Part shown: piece after piece, positions 23,566 to 34,671 of the stretch | How positions within the stretch are numbered: position 1 is the first letter of the stretch | How the letters are laid out: the number at the start of each line of letters is the position of its first letter | NCBI GenBank assembly: GCA_011109175.1 | Contig: RDEW01000007.1 | Span: 1,622,236 to 1,686,235, forward strand | Reading direction: 5' to 3' | DNA length: 64,000 bases | DNA from: Dicyema japonicum | Taxonomy: Eukaryota > Dicyemida > Rhombozoa > Dicyemidae | The notes under the pieces: model-generated | Seen by the model: only the letters and a program-made list of their open reading frames with translations | Database searches by the model: none | What the model was told of the DNA's origin: nothing | Made by a program: the position numbers and the translations under genes

Positions 23566-25482
23566 ATGAATCTAGTTCGTCATTCAAAATATCGTCACGT
23601 GTATGGAAAAGTAGCCACCAGGGACAAATCCTTCGATGACATCCGCTTCACAAACACTCCAATTGACTCGAATCTGATCGCCGTTAGCAAAAAGTTTCTT
23701 GCATTCATTGAGGAAACTATGGGTGGGGGTAGCTTCACTGTTGTTTCCCTTAAAGATGTTAATTCAATTTAAATTGACGTTTTTAGGTTGGAAGGATTTC
23801 ACGAAATACTCCACGTGTTATAGGACATCAGGGAGTCGTCCTTGACATTGTTTTCTCTCCATTTAATTATTTTATCATCGCCAGTGCCAGTGCTGACTCA
23901 AAGGTCCGCATTTGGGGGATCCCAGAAGAAGGATTATTGACAGACTTGTGTACACCAAATTTAGAACTCGATGGACATGACAGAAAGGTTACAACATTGT
24001 GCTGGCACCCTACAGCCGTGAATGTCCTCGTTTCTGGAGGCCTCGACCAGTACCTCATTGTTTGGAATACCTCTACCGGTGCCAAAATCAATCGCCTCAG
24101 TCTAAACGATGGCCTCTCCCAATGTTCCTTTAATTATAATGGTTCTATGATGGCTGCCGTACTCAGAAATAAAGAACTGGTAGTATTCGATCCACGTGGA
24201 GATGTGGTTGAGAAGGTTCCGTTAATTTTAACGTCTTTAGTCTGTTATCCCCCACAGTGGAGCCAGACCAGCGAGATGTGTGTTTGTCAGTAATAACAGA
24301 ATTTTTACATGTGGCTTTGAAAAGGGGACTTGTAGAACATTGGCTTTGTGGAATGCTGTTTGTAGTGATTCAACATTTATAGGACGACCTCAGCCAACCG
24401 ATTTGTCGAATGGATTTTGATCAAAACCGAGGACATATGACTCTCCACTACGAGCCGGAACACGAGATCATCTTTGTGGCTGGCAGGGTACTTTGCTAAT
24501 GTTTACAAAAGGGAGAAGGATTTATTTCCATATTCGAACTAACCAAGGAAGACCCTTACATTCACTATTTGACCAATTACCAGTCTTCTAATTCTTCCCA
24601 AAAGGCGGTGGGGATACTTCCCAAGTTGGCCTGCGATTACATGAAGTGTGAGATTGTCAGGTACGTTTAATGTCTCAATTTTAGAGGATATCGAGGACTC
24701 AATAACGGATTTTGTGAGATTATATCCTTCATAGTACCACGAAAGGTAATGCTATCGCATAAACTGTATTTCAGTCCGGTTCCTTCCAGTCTGATCTGTT
24801 TACTGAAATTAGATCAGACGTCCCCTCCATGACAGCAGAGGAGTACATGTCTGGGATGAACGCTGATCCAATAATGGTACCTCACTTTTCTATTTATTCA
24901 GATATCCCTCGATCCCACTAAAGACGTAAAAAATGTAAAACTGAATAATTCCTCCAAAGTTGAGGAAAAATCCGTAAAAACAGAAACAGTTGAATCTTCC
25001 ACCAATGAGCCCAATATTATAGTTGAATCAGTTCCCCAAACTGAGTTGAAGACAGAATCTCTTGATTCTGATGTGATCCCCCAAGGACCATCGTCCAACA
25101 CTCCATCCCAGACAACTAACGGTCAACCAATATCTCCCAAATCAACAGTTGAGTGTCCGAGACCGACCCATGTGTGAATAATGGAGTGGAGGTATCACCA
25201 GAAAATGCCATAGATGATGCAGTTTTATCTGTAAACGTGGATCATCCTGAAATATCAGAAGAGGGAGAAAGCTACAAGATTACTAGTGAATTGCCAAATC
25301 TGACTATAATAGATTCAGAAATGTCCATTAATAAAAGTGAAATGGACAAGATCAGTTCATTATTAAATACTCTCGTCTCGAAAGTGGACTCGATTAGCTC
25401 CAAGTTGTGTGAGGTTGAAAGAAAGTTTGACTGCTTCATTAAAAGTTCCAATAAGACTGAAAATACATCAGAGTCGCCTTAA
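23566..25482 (+). CDS. coronin (actin-binding WD40 protein)
   Basis: Coronins bind actin filaments and regulate Arp2/3 and cofilin. Eight introns of 24-32 nt (the first at 23758-23786, the last at 25122-25153) give a protein of about 567 residues. The N-terminal signature RHVYGKVATRDKSFDDIRFT is typical of coronins. WD repeats follow, with KVRIWGIPEEGL, LELDGHDRKVTTLCWHP and FDPRGDVVEKS. The PRKSGSFQSDLF and YMSGMNADPIM blocks are the conserved extension after the propeller. A Ser/Thr-rich unique region then leads to a C-terminal coiled coil with heptad pattern (MDKISSLLNTLVSKVDSI), used for oligomerisation. I cannot decide which coronin class it is, so no symbol is given. Confidence 0.95.
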
Positions 25483-25612
25483 ATGATAGTTATTATTAGA
25501 TTGTATTTGGAAGTTACTAATGTCCTACCTTTGTTTTATTATGTTTACCACTTGTTTGAAAACTAACGTCATATTGCACCACCAGGCCATATATTCAAAT
25601 TAGGACATATAG

Positions 25613-25697
25613 GGTTTCCGATCAATAGCGTAACCTTCCCGACCATTAGCGTAACTTTTCCGATCAATAGCGTAATTTTCCCGGTCAATAACGTCAC
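25613..25697 (+). repeat. tandem repeat, 21-bp unit, 4 copies
   Basis: The unit TTCCGATCAATAGCGTAAC repeats four times with period 21 bp and a few substitutions (ATTAGCG, AATAACG). It lies about 130 bp after the coronin stop codon. No coding potential is seen. Confidence 0.85.
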
Positions 25698-25699
25698 TA

Positions 25700-26640
25700 A
25701 ATTTTTTTCATTTTCAACACCTCCTGTGGAAACATTGTTTTTCCACGTGTTGAATAAATTAAAAATATGACTGAGAAATGATCAATATGTGTAATTAAGT
25801 AATTATATTCTCTTGTTCCCCAACCTCCTTCCCTGGGAGCCACTACACACTCATCCTCACCATTGCCTAGCTGCTGTTCACTCAAACATTCTGGTTCCAT
25901 GAGCGAGTCCGGATCTTCTTATTCTCGTCCACAAGACTTTCGTTGGAAGTAATGAATAACTTCCAGTCTGTGCCTATGCTCCACTAATATATTCGCATGA
26001 GTCCTCCTGATCGTGACAGATTGAATATATCCCCTTGAGGGTATATCCATACCCAAACATCCATATATGTTTTGTCTAATTTGCTCAGAATTTCCTCCAA
26101 AGTCAACACAGTAGAAATAATCCTAACTTTAGAGTAATCTCATTAGTCTTTTTATTTAAAACAAAAATATCCGGTTTGTTGTGCTATAGTTTAATTTAAG
26201 TCAATATTGTCGACTCGAATCTACACGTGACTAGTTGTTACTGTTGACTGGACAGACTGAGTCTTCAGTTTTTTTGAATGTTTAATTCCACATTTTCGAC
26301 AAAAATTTAATTGAAGGCATCTACCACCTCATTGTGGCGTCTTACGTAATAACTATTCAGCATTCTATTGCATCTTGTTGCCGGATGGTCGACTGTTTTC
26401 TTTGCAGATTTGCAATGGTTGCAGTTCGATCCCTTATTTTCAAAAACAGATTTCGATCTTGTAGGAGACAATGCATCGCCTCAGCTGTCGGGTTGTTTTC
26501 CTATGAAAGCCACTCCAAGGATGACGCAATGTCAACAGTTGAACTTTTTAGGCATTTGAAAATACTGAATGTTTATACTTTTGAGCCAGGAATCCTGCGA
26601 TCTTGGCCATTATTGTTTTCTTTAAATTGACCCGCTTTCC
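25700..26640 (-). pseudogene. R2-like retroelement C-terminal part with restriction-like endonuclease
   Basis: On the minus strand, in order: AEAMHCLLQDRN (end of the RT-linked region), a frameshift, then CNHCKSAKKTVDHPATRC, a CCHC zinc-binding block. This is followed by YYVRRHNEVV and then HNKPDIFVLNKKTNEITL. The HNKPDI...D pattern followed by an E/K..KY block is that of PD-(D/E)XK restriction-like endonucleases of R2-type LINEs. The acidic tail near 25850 (EPECLSEQQLG) may be its C-terminus. Many frameshifts; non-functional. A related, better copy is at 47570-48175. Confidence 0.65.
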
Positions 26641-26978
26641 TCAGACACACAGTAGATTTTCTCTCCAAATCATGGAAGAATTGAAGTAGCATACATTCAC
26701 TCTTGAACATAACTGATGTACACCTCTCCCAAGTTATTTCTGATGTACACCTCTCCCAAGTGGCAAAGTCATCAATGATGAAGATGACTGACTAGGATAC
26801 ACTTTTGGGTAATTTCCACTCAACGACCAGCCTAGACCAGTGGCTTCCAACCTAAAATGTTCTCGGAACCTTTTTACATAATTTTTTTACCTGGAACAAT
26901 TTAAACATAATTATTCCAATATATTTTAAAATTTAACAAAAACTTATTTAGATAAATTGAAATTAAAAAAAACAAGTT

Positions 26979-27202
26979 TAATGAGGATATTGCCTCTATT
27001 CCAAATACTATCGAATTATCTACAATCATACAGAAATTTTGAGCCGATGCCATGTCCAATGAGAAGAGCTGTTCAGGATTCTCGACCCCGCCGGACTCGT
27101 CCTCACCTTTGTCGGTCTGGGATCACTTAGTTAGATGAGAACTTTTATTTCTTTCTCTTTGACCCAGTGATCCTGGGGATAATAATAATAATGAGGATAT
27201 TG
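26979..27202 (+). mobile_element. 5'-truncated LINE copy with TAA tail and 14-bp target duplication
   Basis: TAATGAGGATATTG occurs at 26979-26992 and again at 27189-27202, a perfect 14-bp target duplication. Between them is a 196-bp segment ending in a TAATAATAA tail. Its translation RILDPAGLVLTFVGLGSLS fits the C-terminus of a LINE protein, and it is followed by a GGGATCACTTAGTTAG sequence found in other LINE 3' ends here. It inserted into the hAT element. Confidence 0.8.
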
Positions 27203-27299
27203 AGGTAATTTTTATCATCGTATTATTTTGTAATTTCCGAGAAATGTCGACAACTGCATCCTAATGTCAGCAGAGGCATTTAGTCAGTTTCTGTATTTT

Positions 27300-28722
27300 G
27301 TTTGGTAGACGCATAAAGTGAAAATCCTGACTCACATAAATAAGTCTTTGGATAAGGTATAAGCCACGTATTGCCTTTTTTGAAATATCAGGATATTTTG
27401 AAATGCATCCTCGCCAAACATTATAAATGCAATCATTTTTTTTGTGAATCTTTTAATTTCGACTCTGACGCCAAATCATAAGATTTTCATATAAAAATGG
27501 GGGTAAATTTGTTGGGTTTTTTTTAATATCAAGTGGATTTTTGATCCAGCCGTTGTAAAAATTTTCAGGAAAATATTTAATAATGTTTTCGTGTAAGCTT
27601 TTGAGATGATCTTTGATGTTTTCAAATACAACTGAATCCAATAAAGTCCCTGATTGGTGGAGATATTTTTGTAAAACTGACAAGCAAACAATGTCCTTTT
27701 GATAAACAGAAGTCAGCCAAAATTCGATTTTTCTTTTAAAGCCCTGACTTTTTCGTTTAATATGAAAACAGTCTGATAAATTTATTTAGTTTATCAAAAA
27801 TATATAATCCTCTGTAACCAAACTGGGGTTTCCAAATTTTTCGAGATCGGAAAATTTAAATTTTTGAAAAAAACTTGTTCCGTTATTTCCAAGTCATAGC
27901 TTCAGCTCCATCGGTGCTAAATCCAAACATTTATTCCAATTTAATTTTTTGAAGAAAAATAACTATTGATAGCAGTAAATATGTTTCCCCCGTACAATTG
28001 AACTCCAATGTCTCAACATATCTACTTCAAAATATAATTGAAGAAAATATCCGCGTGGTGCCATGTGATGCTTTATGGCTAATTGATTGAAGTTTCTGTT
28101 TTGTTCGTCTGTTCCTCCTCTCTCTTCCTATAAGAGTGCGTTATGTGATCCATCTGTCTAGGTGGCGGTCAGTGCCAGGCCAGCACGAAAAAGGATCATT
28201 TACTCTCCCTCACTTCACTGGAGGGGTTTCACAACTGCAACTATGAAGTCTTTACCCTTTATGCTGATTCTGGATGGACTCTGTAGAAGTGGAAACTGGA
28301 TACATTTAATTAGTTGTTTACTTTAACTTCTTTCTCGGTGTATCCGGGGTTAATAAATAAATAAAATAATCAAATGGATATCTAACGAAAACTAGTAGAA
28401 CTGATAATCCTTCGGCATCTGTAGATTCTTCAATTTGAATGGCGAATCCATCGGAATTGCTGATTTTTGATAGAAAGTTGCTAAATTCGTCGAGAAACCT
28501 TATTATTTGACAATGAAACAAGATCCAATTTTTAGCTATTTCTTCTCGATGAGCTTCTTTGAACATGGTTTTATAAGATTTTCCATGAGAAATAACATTC
28601 ATGATAATAAACGGGTAGCTGAAGCTGAAACACGTATTGCAAAGGAGAAAGTATCCTCGGAGATAAATGTTTAATGGTTCTCTTTGGGGAAACCATAAGT
28701 GCCCTTCGGGCGTAACTAACAC
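27300..28722 (-). pseudogene. hAT (ZBED5/FAM200-type) transposase, broken
   Basis: Minus strand from 28722: KSYKTMFKEAHREEIAK, then FLSKISNSDGFAIQIEEST then DAEGLSVLLVFVRY. The latter is the block around the first catalytic Asp in ZBED5-like hAT transposases (FaiQiDEStD...LLvfvRY), here with the Asp changed to Glu. Further on (27683-27453) HLKSLHENIIKYFPENF and WIKNPLDI match the C-terminal region (hLksLe.n..kYFPe...nwIrNPF). The middle part is replaced by a SINE-like insertion. Non-functional. Confidence 0.8.
28060..28260 (+). repeat. SINE-like family A, copy 1
   Basis: The head reads TGGCTAATTGATTGAAG, a variant of the family head TGGCTAATTGG. The shared core follows: TAGGTGGCGGTCAGTGCCAG then CACGAAAAAGGATC. 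It interrupts the hAT transposase. The 3' tail typical of the family is not clear in this copy. Confidence 0.6.
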
Positions 28723-28846
28723 TTACAGAATTAGTGAACCACGTAAGGCCACGCTAGAAAAAACTTTGATGATATTTTCTCTTATATTACTTTTTTATTT
28801 AATTGCGGAATCCAGGTTGGGAACCACTGGTTTGGAGGATCCATCA

Positions 28847-29650
28847 TAAGCAAAAAAAGCTGTGGAGACAATGAATCTCCTTGCAAAATACTCATGATAT
28901 CTTGACTATTCTAATTTCGTGTTTATTAAAATTCAATTTGACTTGCCACTTAGTTGCCAGGCTTGTGATGAAATTAATGATCCAAGAAGCAAATCCACTT
29001 GAAAAAATCGAACGCTTCCTGAAAACATTATACATTGATTGACCAAGGCCTGTTCCTTAACACGCTGGCACATCCATCTCGTTCCAAGTTGATTGTCCGA
29101 AATAAGCTCGTATGTTCCAACGAAATCACTCGAATTCCTGTTAACACATTCCGTGATCAATTTATCTTTCGAAGCACACAAGTGATTGGTCGTAAATCTT
29201 TTGGAGATATCCAAAATTTTGAAAGTAATCTTTTTTTTGCTGAACAATTCGCCCGAGATAGAAATTTTATTCTCCAGTCAACTTCTTTACAGAAATTTAG
29301 AATCATGATACATCACAAGGATTATTCTTGGTGCTAATCTCCATGTAGAGCACCGATTGTGGTCTTAAAGTGTTTTAACATCCGAGATAGACTTAGCAGT
29401 TCTGAAGTTTTAATTGAACGACTCTGATGATCTCTCTGAATTCAATTAAATCTTTCACGAGCAGTGAAACAACCTCGCTCGCCCACTCCACTGTCAGATG
29501 AGTTACACCATCCGACATGGCTTTCAAAGCTTGTAGCTTAGTTGGACAAAATGAAATCTCCTGGAGATCTTGCAGTTCCCGATTTAATCTCCATCTCAGC
29601 AGGAAGGCCCGTAGAATATGTTTCGTTAAACTCGTTAGAAACAGACATAC
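28847..29650 (-). pseudogene. R2-like reverse transcriptase remnant
   Basis: The minus strand at about 28915-28850 reads MSILQGDSLSPQLFLLM, the highly conserved ILQGDSLSPLLF block of R2-type RTs, which differs from the GVPQGSxLSP of the other LINEs here. Upstream (higher coordinates) frames such as 29247-28933 are open but only vaguely RT-like, and the catalytic YADD block would lie beyond the truncated end. Probably the same retroelement class as the restriction-like-endonuclease fragments. Confidence 0.5.
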
Positions 29651-30002
29651 CCAATATTGCTAATTCGTTCTTTCTATGTGGTCCCTAACTTTGATACCAA
29701 AAATCGCACTGTGAGCAACCAATCATGTGTCAATCAATGTCACGTGTCAATTAATGTCAATCAATATCACCTCTACACGATTGTTTGATAATAAACTTAA
29801 AACTTCTACATTCTCACTGTATGGGCTCTCAAATTTATTCAGCCATAGAGAAGGATTAGTTCCATAATCTTTTAAAACTCCAACCTACATTTAATTATTT
29901 AATAAAAAACTTGATCTCCCATAGAAAACTTGTATTTACCATGAACATTCATTTTTTTGTTCATCCTCTTAAAATAAGGTGAATTCAAACTATTCCACAG
30001 AT

Positions 30003-30150
30003 CAAGGGTAAAACCAAACTAACTAATCCCTTGATCCTGACTCGTTCCAGCAGAACCTTCAACCAAGAACAGTTATCCAGAGGACGGTATCCGGAGCTGA
30101 GGTCGATTCCAGAACTCGTTCCCAGGGTTCGAAATTGTCTCCATTACTAA
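30003..30150 (-). repeat. SINE-like family A, 3' part
   Basis: Minus strand: GGAGACAATTTCG...CCTGG and CTGGAACGAGTCAGGATC, then GTTAGTTTGGTTTTACC. This is the 3' half shared with the copy at 31508-31765. The head is absent. Confidence 0.7.
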
Positions 30151-30517
30151 TAATATTACACAATGGAATCCCCATCCCAGAAATTTAATTCGAAAACATT
30201 TCCAGGGATAACTATTACGGTAGAGTTTCAGGTGGTCTCACCATGATTTAACGAGGTCTATTCACAACATTGAAGACTAAACTGGTTAAATGAACATACT
30301 TGGTTCTAAGACTTTCATCTTGATTTCATGGAGTCATGATTAGGTTGCTTATTTCTTCACAAGTAAGTTTTAAACTGAGCTTTGGTTGAGGTGTGCAATC
30401 TCTAGGACATTCGATACTCTTAATTAACTAAATTTCTCACTGAGGGGCGAATTTTATCTGTCCGGTGAGCGGCTTTTTTAATTAGTGATTTTTTTTAAAT
30501 ATGAAATTTTTATACTT

Positions 30518-30640
30518 TCGGGCCTAAGACGGTCTTTTTTCTAAGATCGCTTGGGCCAAATATTTCGAAAGTTAGTAATGCGCGTCGGGAAACCGAATGG
30601 TTGTTCCAAAGGATTTCTTTGTCAGGAGAAATCGCCGCTA
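30518..30640 (+). pseudogene. C-terminal fragment of an RLE-type retroelement
   Basis: The translation FFLRSLGPNISKVSNARRET followed by EWLFQRISLS matches the copy at 35815-35935 (FLRSLGSMITKTSNEHRE then EWLFQWISLAVVKGN). It runs directly into a SINE-like head at 30632. Either the SINE-like family is this element's 3' UTR or the two were fused by insertion. Confidence 0.6.
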
Positions 30641-30790
30641 TGTGGCTAATTGGATAAAATTTCTGTTTGTTCTGTCTGTTCTCCTTTTTCCCTTCCTACT
30701 ACAAGTGGCGTCATATAATTGACCTGTCTCAGGTGGCTTCCAGTGCCAGGCTGGCACGAAAAGGATCAATGGACAAGATTTTAGTTTTTT
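30632..30790 (+). repeat. SINE-like family A, copy with intact head
   Basis: It starts GTGGCTAATTGGATAAA, which fits the RNA polymerase III A box (TRGYNNANNNG) and resembles the 5' half of tRNA-Arg. The core CTCAGGTGGCTTCCAGTGCC then GGCACGAAAAGGATCAA follows. A clear B box was not found, and the 3' tail is missing. Confidence 0.6.
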
Positions 30791-31500
30791 AACGAATTCA
30801 AATCATATCTAAAAATTCATAATATTGTCTCTGCAGTTGATGATGCAATAGCCATGGTCGCAAATATTGTGCATTTATGAATTTTTAAAACAAAAATGCC
30901 AATATGCGATATTTATCCATTGTATTTAACGCAGGCACAATTTGGTCACGATAATTTACCGTGAATATTGTATTTAATTGGATGTGAAGAAGTGTATTAA
31001 TTTGAGTATCTGCAAGAGGAGCTTTCACTAAAAGAATCCCAAATATAGAACATCTGGTAAATCTACACCAAGGTCAAGGGTCACGTTGACATAAAATTAC
31101 TAATTAATTTAAAAACAATTTATTACGTTCTTCTGCGCCTGCGACGCTGGAATTTCTGAGTCGTCTAAGGATTAGGATTTCTACGTGATCAGGAGATCCC
31201 CGTAAGCGGTGCTGGTTTTACGCCCTATAACAATTTTACTAACCAGAAGAGAAAAATAATAAAGTCATCGTCCGGGCTCTTGTCTAGTTTCTTACGACGA
31301 CTTCTCCCATAGTCATGTATCAATCTCCATAAAAGGGGTAGGTTTTTCCTCTTGCCTTGAGTAGGGCACAAGTAGCACATAATTGACAACTCGATGGGAT
31401 CTTATATTGATTTTGTTAGTTTAACAAATCTCGTTGTAAGTGATCCATAATTTGAAAATCATTCAGCGATTTCTAGATACCGGGTCAGCAACAAACAAAA
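30791..31500. other. no identified gene; possible basic-tail exons
   Basis: On the minus strand near 31130-31200 a 20-nt GT..AG segment would join a short frame to one ending FQRRRRRRT and a stop. An arginine-rich tail is suggestive, but no upstream exons could be assembled. Nothing else is seen. Confidence 0.25.
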
Positions 31501-31507
31501 CAATTCA

Positions 31508-31765
31508 AAAAACCAAGGGTAAAACCAAACTAACTAACTCTGATCGTGACGCGTTCCAGTGGTTTCAGAACTTGTCTCCAGGTAACGAAATTGTCTCCCG
31601 ATGGAAAGAATAGTAGGATCCTTTTGAATGCCGATCAGGCATTGGGTGTCTCTTTAGTAAGGTGGATCCGATGACGCCATCAGAGGGAAGATAAATTTTT
31701 AACCAATTAGCCACATAGGACCACATGACGACACGTGGCTTATAGATACCAGGGCAATATTCCAT
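31508..31765 (-). repeat. SINE-like family A, most complete copy
   Basis: Minus strand order: GTGGCTAATTGGTTAAAA (A-box-like head), CATCGGATCCACCTTACT, CGGCATTCAAAAGGATCC, GGAGACAATTTCGTTACC, CTGGAACGCGTCACGATC, and the 3' tail GTTAGTTTGGTTTTACC then CTTGG. The length is about 260 bp, as for a SINE. The 3' tail is shared with LINE ends (e.g. at 605-625), the usual arrangement when a SINE uses a LINE's machinery. Confidence 0.7.
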
Positions 31766-31829
31766 CGTTTACGTCGATATTATAATTAATAAAAAAATAA
31801 ATATAATAAAATAGTTGTTTCTTAGTAAC

Positions 31830-32683
31830 ATGACATCAGAGGACCAAAATAGAATTGACGACAACATAATCGCCCAATTTAATACGTTTGAGGACTTTCT
31901 TGACTCGCAAATAACTTCACTGGACTTGTACTACCTCGAAGTATTCCTACTAAATTTATCAGGACGATGAGCTAGCTCGACAACTCGTAGAACTCGGGTA
32001 CCGAGGGAGTGGAGAGGTTCTCAAAAGGGAGGAGTTTGAACAACGCAAGACTGAAAACGAAGCAGCAAAATTAACATCAAAGTTCAACTCAAAGTAAGGA
32101 GCATTATTTTAGATGAGAAAAATGGCCAGCTCAAATAAAACGATTACTGACAGTTTTTTAAAGGAATTGGAGAGCAGAGAGGAGGCTAACAGAATGGGTA
32201 AACTCAGTGTACTTTAAAAACTTAAAACCTCAGACAATCATCTACATCAGGGATATTGTCAAGAAACAAGAGATCAGCGGGTACATTGACTACCAGGACA
32301 GACTAGCCAATGAGGACTTTGAACAAATTTTTAGTGGTAAGAAGAAGCTACTCCCTAAACCGACCGATTTAAGGTATGAATTAACTCAGGGACCTTAGTT
32401 ACTACAATTGGGAGACACAGGCGTCGTATTCCTAACTCATCACCTAACTATAGCGTAATTACAGATAATCCCTCAGGGCTGTTTTTTAAAAATAAAAAAG
32501 ATAGAAAACTCATATCTACTGATCCTAAGGTTTTTCAATTATGAATGGAAGGGATCCTTAAATAATGACATTACTAAAAGAATTCCAATCTATTCTGATA
32601 AATACTTACAAATTGTGATCTTTGACCACAAGACCCGAAGAAAGTACAATTTGAATTTTTTACATTTTAGAACATTTTTATGA
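31830..32683 (+). CDS. CFAP299: cilia- and flagella-associated protein 299
   Basis: This is a conserved protein of ciliated eukaryotes with a poorly known role in cilia or spermiogenesis. Conserved blocks are [60 protein letters not shown] and [11 protein letters not shown]; the end HKTRRKTFL matches the family's C-terminus. Introns are 31941-31962, 32094-32117, 32209-32233, 32374-32398, 32530-32551 and 32644-32670 (22-27 nt). At 32433 one extra T breaks the frame just before the conserved NSSPNY block. A 28-nt GT..AG segment at 32426-32453 removes that block and restores the frame, giving 226 residues. The family is usually about 230. Confidence 0.93.
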
Positions 32684-33236
32684 ATTAATAATTAATTTAA
32701 ACTATTTTAATTCAATCCATTAAAATTTTAACTTATTAAATTTTTGCTGCAATCAAAACGAACTCTCACCAAGTTTGCCTAAGTGGAGATTTTGAAAATA
32801 AGCTACAAATTTTTATGAGTCTGGATGCGTAGTCAGTATCTAATTAGTGGAAACAGGATTTTTCAAATTGTTTGTCCGGGAAGTAAACATGAAAATGTAT
32901 AAATTAACTAATTTAGACAGCAAGTTACGTCTTAATCCACTATTCAGAGGTTATGTAGATGATTACTTCTGTCTACTGACTAAGAAAACTTTTAATTTTT
33001 CTGCAGCTGAAATCGTAAGGAAGCTGGCTCAATATTGGGTTGATAAGAGAGCTTTTCCAAATCTTGGGGATAATATTGTAGTTAATAGACACGCAAAGTA
33101 GTCAATTGCATAGTGGCTTAGGTGTTTTAGATGAATTGAAGATACTTTGTCAGGATCGCAGGCTCCACCAAGATGAAATTATTTATTGTTAAATTTAAAA
33201 TTTAGTAAATAATAATTTAAATAATTTATTGAATCT
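32684..33236. other. intergenic region, no gene identified
   Basis: AT-rich spacer between CFAP299 and STN1. A frame at 32847-33101 includes QYWVDKRAFPNLGDNIVVN but matches nothing I know. I see no clear promoter element. Confidence 0.4.
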
Positions 33237-34307
33237 ATGTTAAGTGATGAAGTAGACTCAATTATTAACAAATTAAATCCAATGAAGGATTGCTACTTCA
33301 ATATATTTATTAAAGACATTCTCCAATCTGGTACTTTAAGACTAATTATTCTCAGATCTATCCTATTATGGACACATATTACAGCACGTGTCCATTTGTG
33401 GGATAATTACAAGCATCGCCAGGTATAATAAACGACTCTGTCTTACAATTGACGATGGAACTGATTCTATTCGGTGTAATTTATGGAGAGACATACGGGA
33501 TGTGAGCCCTTGTCTTTCCTGTTGTAGGCAACTCCATCAAAGTCCTCTTGTTGACACAGTGATGGAAGGTATGACAGCCTCATCACATTAGAACTCCCTA
33601 GATCTCTGCAAGAGTACGTGATTAACACTCCCTGTTGGTTCTGTTTGGAGTTCGACGTCGGAATACATGTCAATGTTCACGGATTTGTTAAAAGGTTTAA
33701 TAATAACCTTGAGATTTCTGCCAAATTCATGAAACAGTGTTTATCTGTCGATTTTGAGACCACGTGGACGATTCGGTGCTTAGAAATGTCAAAGATCTAC
33801 TTATTATCTGACCACAATGTTGACTTCCTGTCCCAAACAGTTCGGGAGTGCATTCAAAAGCAGAAGTACGACAAACAAGACGAGTTTCTAGTTCATTTTT
33901 TATATGAAAACAACGTAATTCGTTTTATGGCACGAGAACTCCTAGATTTCAGGCAAATCAGGGATTTTGGCGGCATAAACAGTCTCAACGGGATCAAGAA
34001 AGTTTTATCCAGACTTGAGAGCAAAGGAGTTTTACGGATTGACAGTTTCACGCCAAACGCTGAAGAGTTTGTGGCGGTGAAGGCCGTCTCTGGCCTGTCA
34101 TTGGAAGATATGATTGTGAAGGGGATTGAGGACGCTGGTCACAGTGGAGGGATACACTATAAGATGATAGCTGGGAGAGTCAGAAACAAATTCTGTTTAT
34201 TTCGATTGAAAGATGAGGTTGTGCTAGAGGCATTACATAAACTGGAAGAGGAAAGTGTGGTTGTATCATATTTCACTAATTGTTATAGTTTAATGCCTGA
34301 TTTTTGA
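33237..34307 (+). CDS. STN1: CST complex subunit STN1
   Basis: STN1 works with CTC1 and TEN1 in the CST complex, which binds single-stranded telomeric DNA and helps DNA polymerase alpha fill in the C-strand. Two introns (33331-33355 and 33569-33591) give 340 residues; the human protein has 368. The N-terminus has NPMKDCYFNIFIKDILQ, then an OB-fold with VSICGIITSIARYNKRL and TIDDGTDSIRCNLW, and HVNVHGFVKRF on a later strand. The C-terminal half fits the two winged-helix domains, ending in RLKDEVVLEALHKLEEES then VVVSYFTNCYSLM, aligned with the family's C-terminal helix-strand pattern. A GT..AG stretch at 33502-33527 is not used, because reading through keeps the frame. Identification is by domain order and short motifs. 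Confidence 0.82.
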
Positions 34308-34419
34308 TTTTTTGTAAAATTTGTCATTAGTACGTTTACGATCGACTTTAAATTTTATGATATTATTAATATTTTTACGGACTCTGATGTCACGGCCTGT
34401 GGTGCAGTGTGACTGATTG

Positions 34420-34645
34420 ATTGAAGTTTTCTTTCTAGTGACGTCATCGGATCCACCTTACTTAGAAGACAGCCAATGCCCGACCGGCATTCAAAAGGAT
34501 CCATCTTATCACTCCACAAAGAGACTATTTCGCTCCTTGGGGTTGAGTTCTGACTTCGATCTCAGCTTCCCTGACGATGTCCTATAGATCACTGTGCTGG
34601 AATTGGTTAGAATCACAGAATTAGTTAGTTTGGTTTTACCCTTGG
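34420..34645 (+). repeat. SINE-like family A, plus-strand copy
   Basis: It contains CATCGGATCCACCTTACT, CGGCATTCAAAAGGATCC and the tail GTTAGTTTGGTTTTACC then CTTGG, in the same order as the 31508-31765 copy but on the opposite strand. The head is degenerate (GTGACTGATTGATTGAAG). It begins about 110 bp after the STN1 stop codon. Confidence 0.7.
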
Positions 34646-34671
34646 TCTTTGGAATAATTTCATTACGGATA

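Larger units (their letters stand above)
26838..28829 (-). mobile_element. hAT transposon with nested insertions
   Basis: The left end is CAGTGGCTTCCAACC at 26838. The right end on the opposite strand is CAGTGGTTCCCAACC, ending at 28829. These are matching hAT inverted repeats of the Charlie type. The 8-bp flanks (GCCTAGAC and GTTTGGAG) match poorly, so the copy is old or rearranged. It contains a decayed transposase on the minus strand. Within it are a 196-bp LINE insertion (26993-27188) and a SINE-like copy (28060-28260). Confidence 0.75.

Noticed and set aside
33502-33527. 26-nt GT..AG intron in STN1
   Set aside because: Removing it shifts the frame into stops, while reading through keeps one continuous frame into the next exon.
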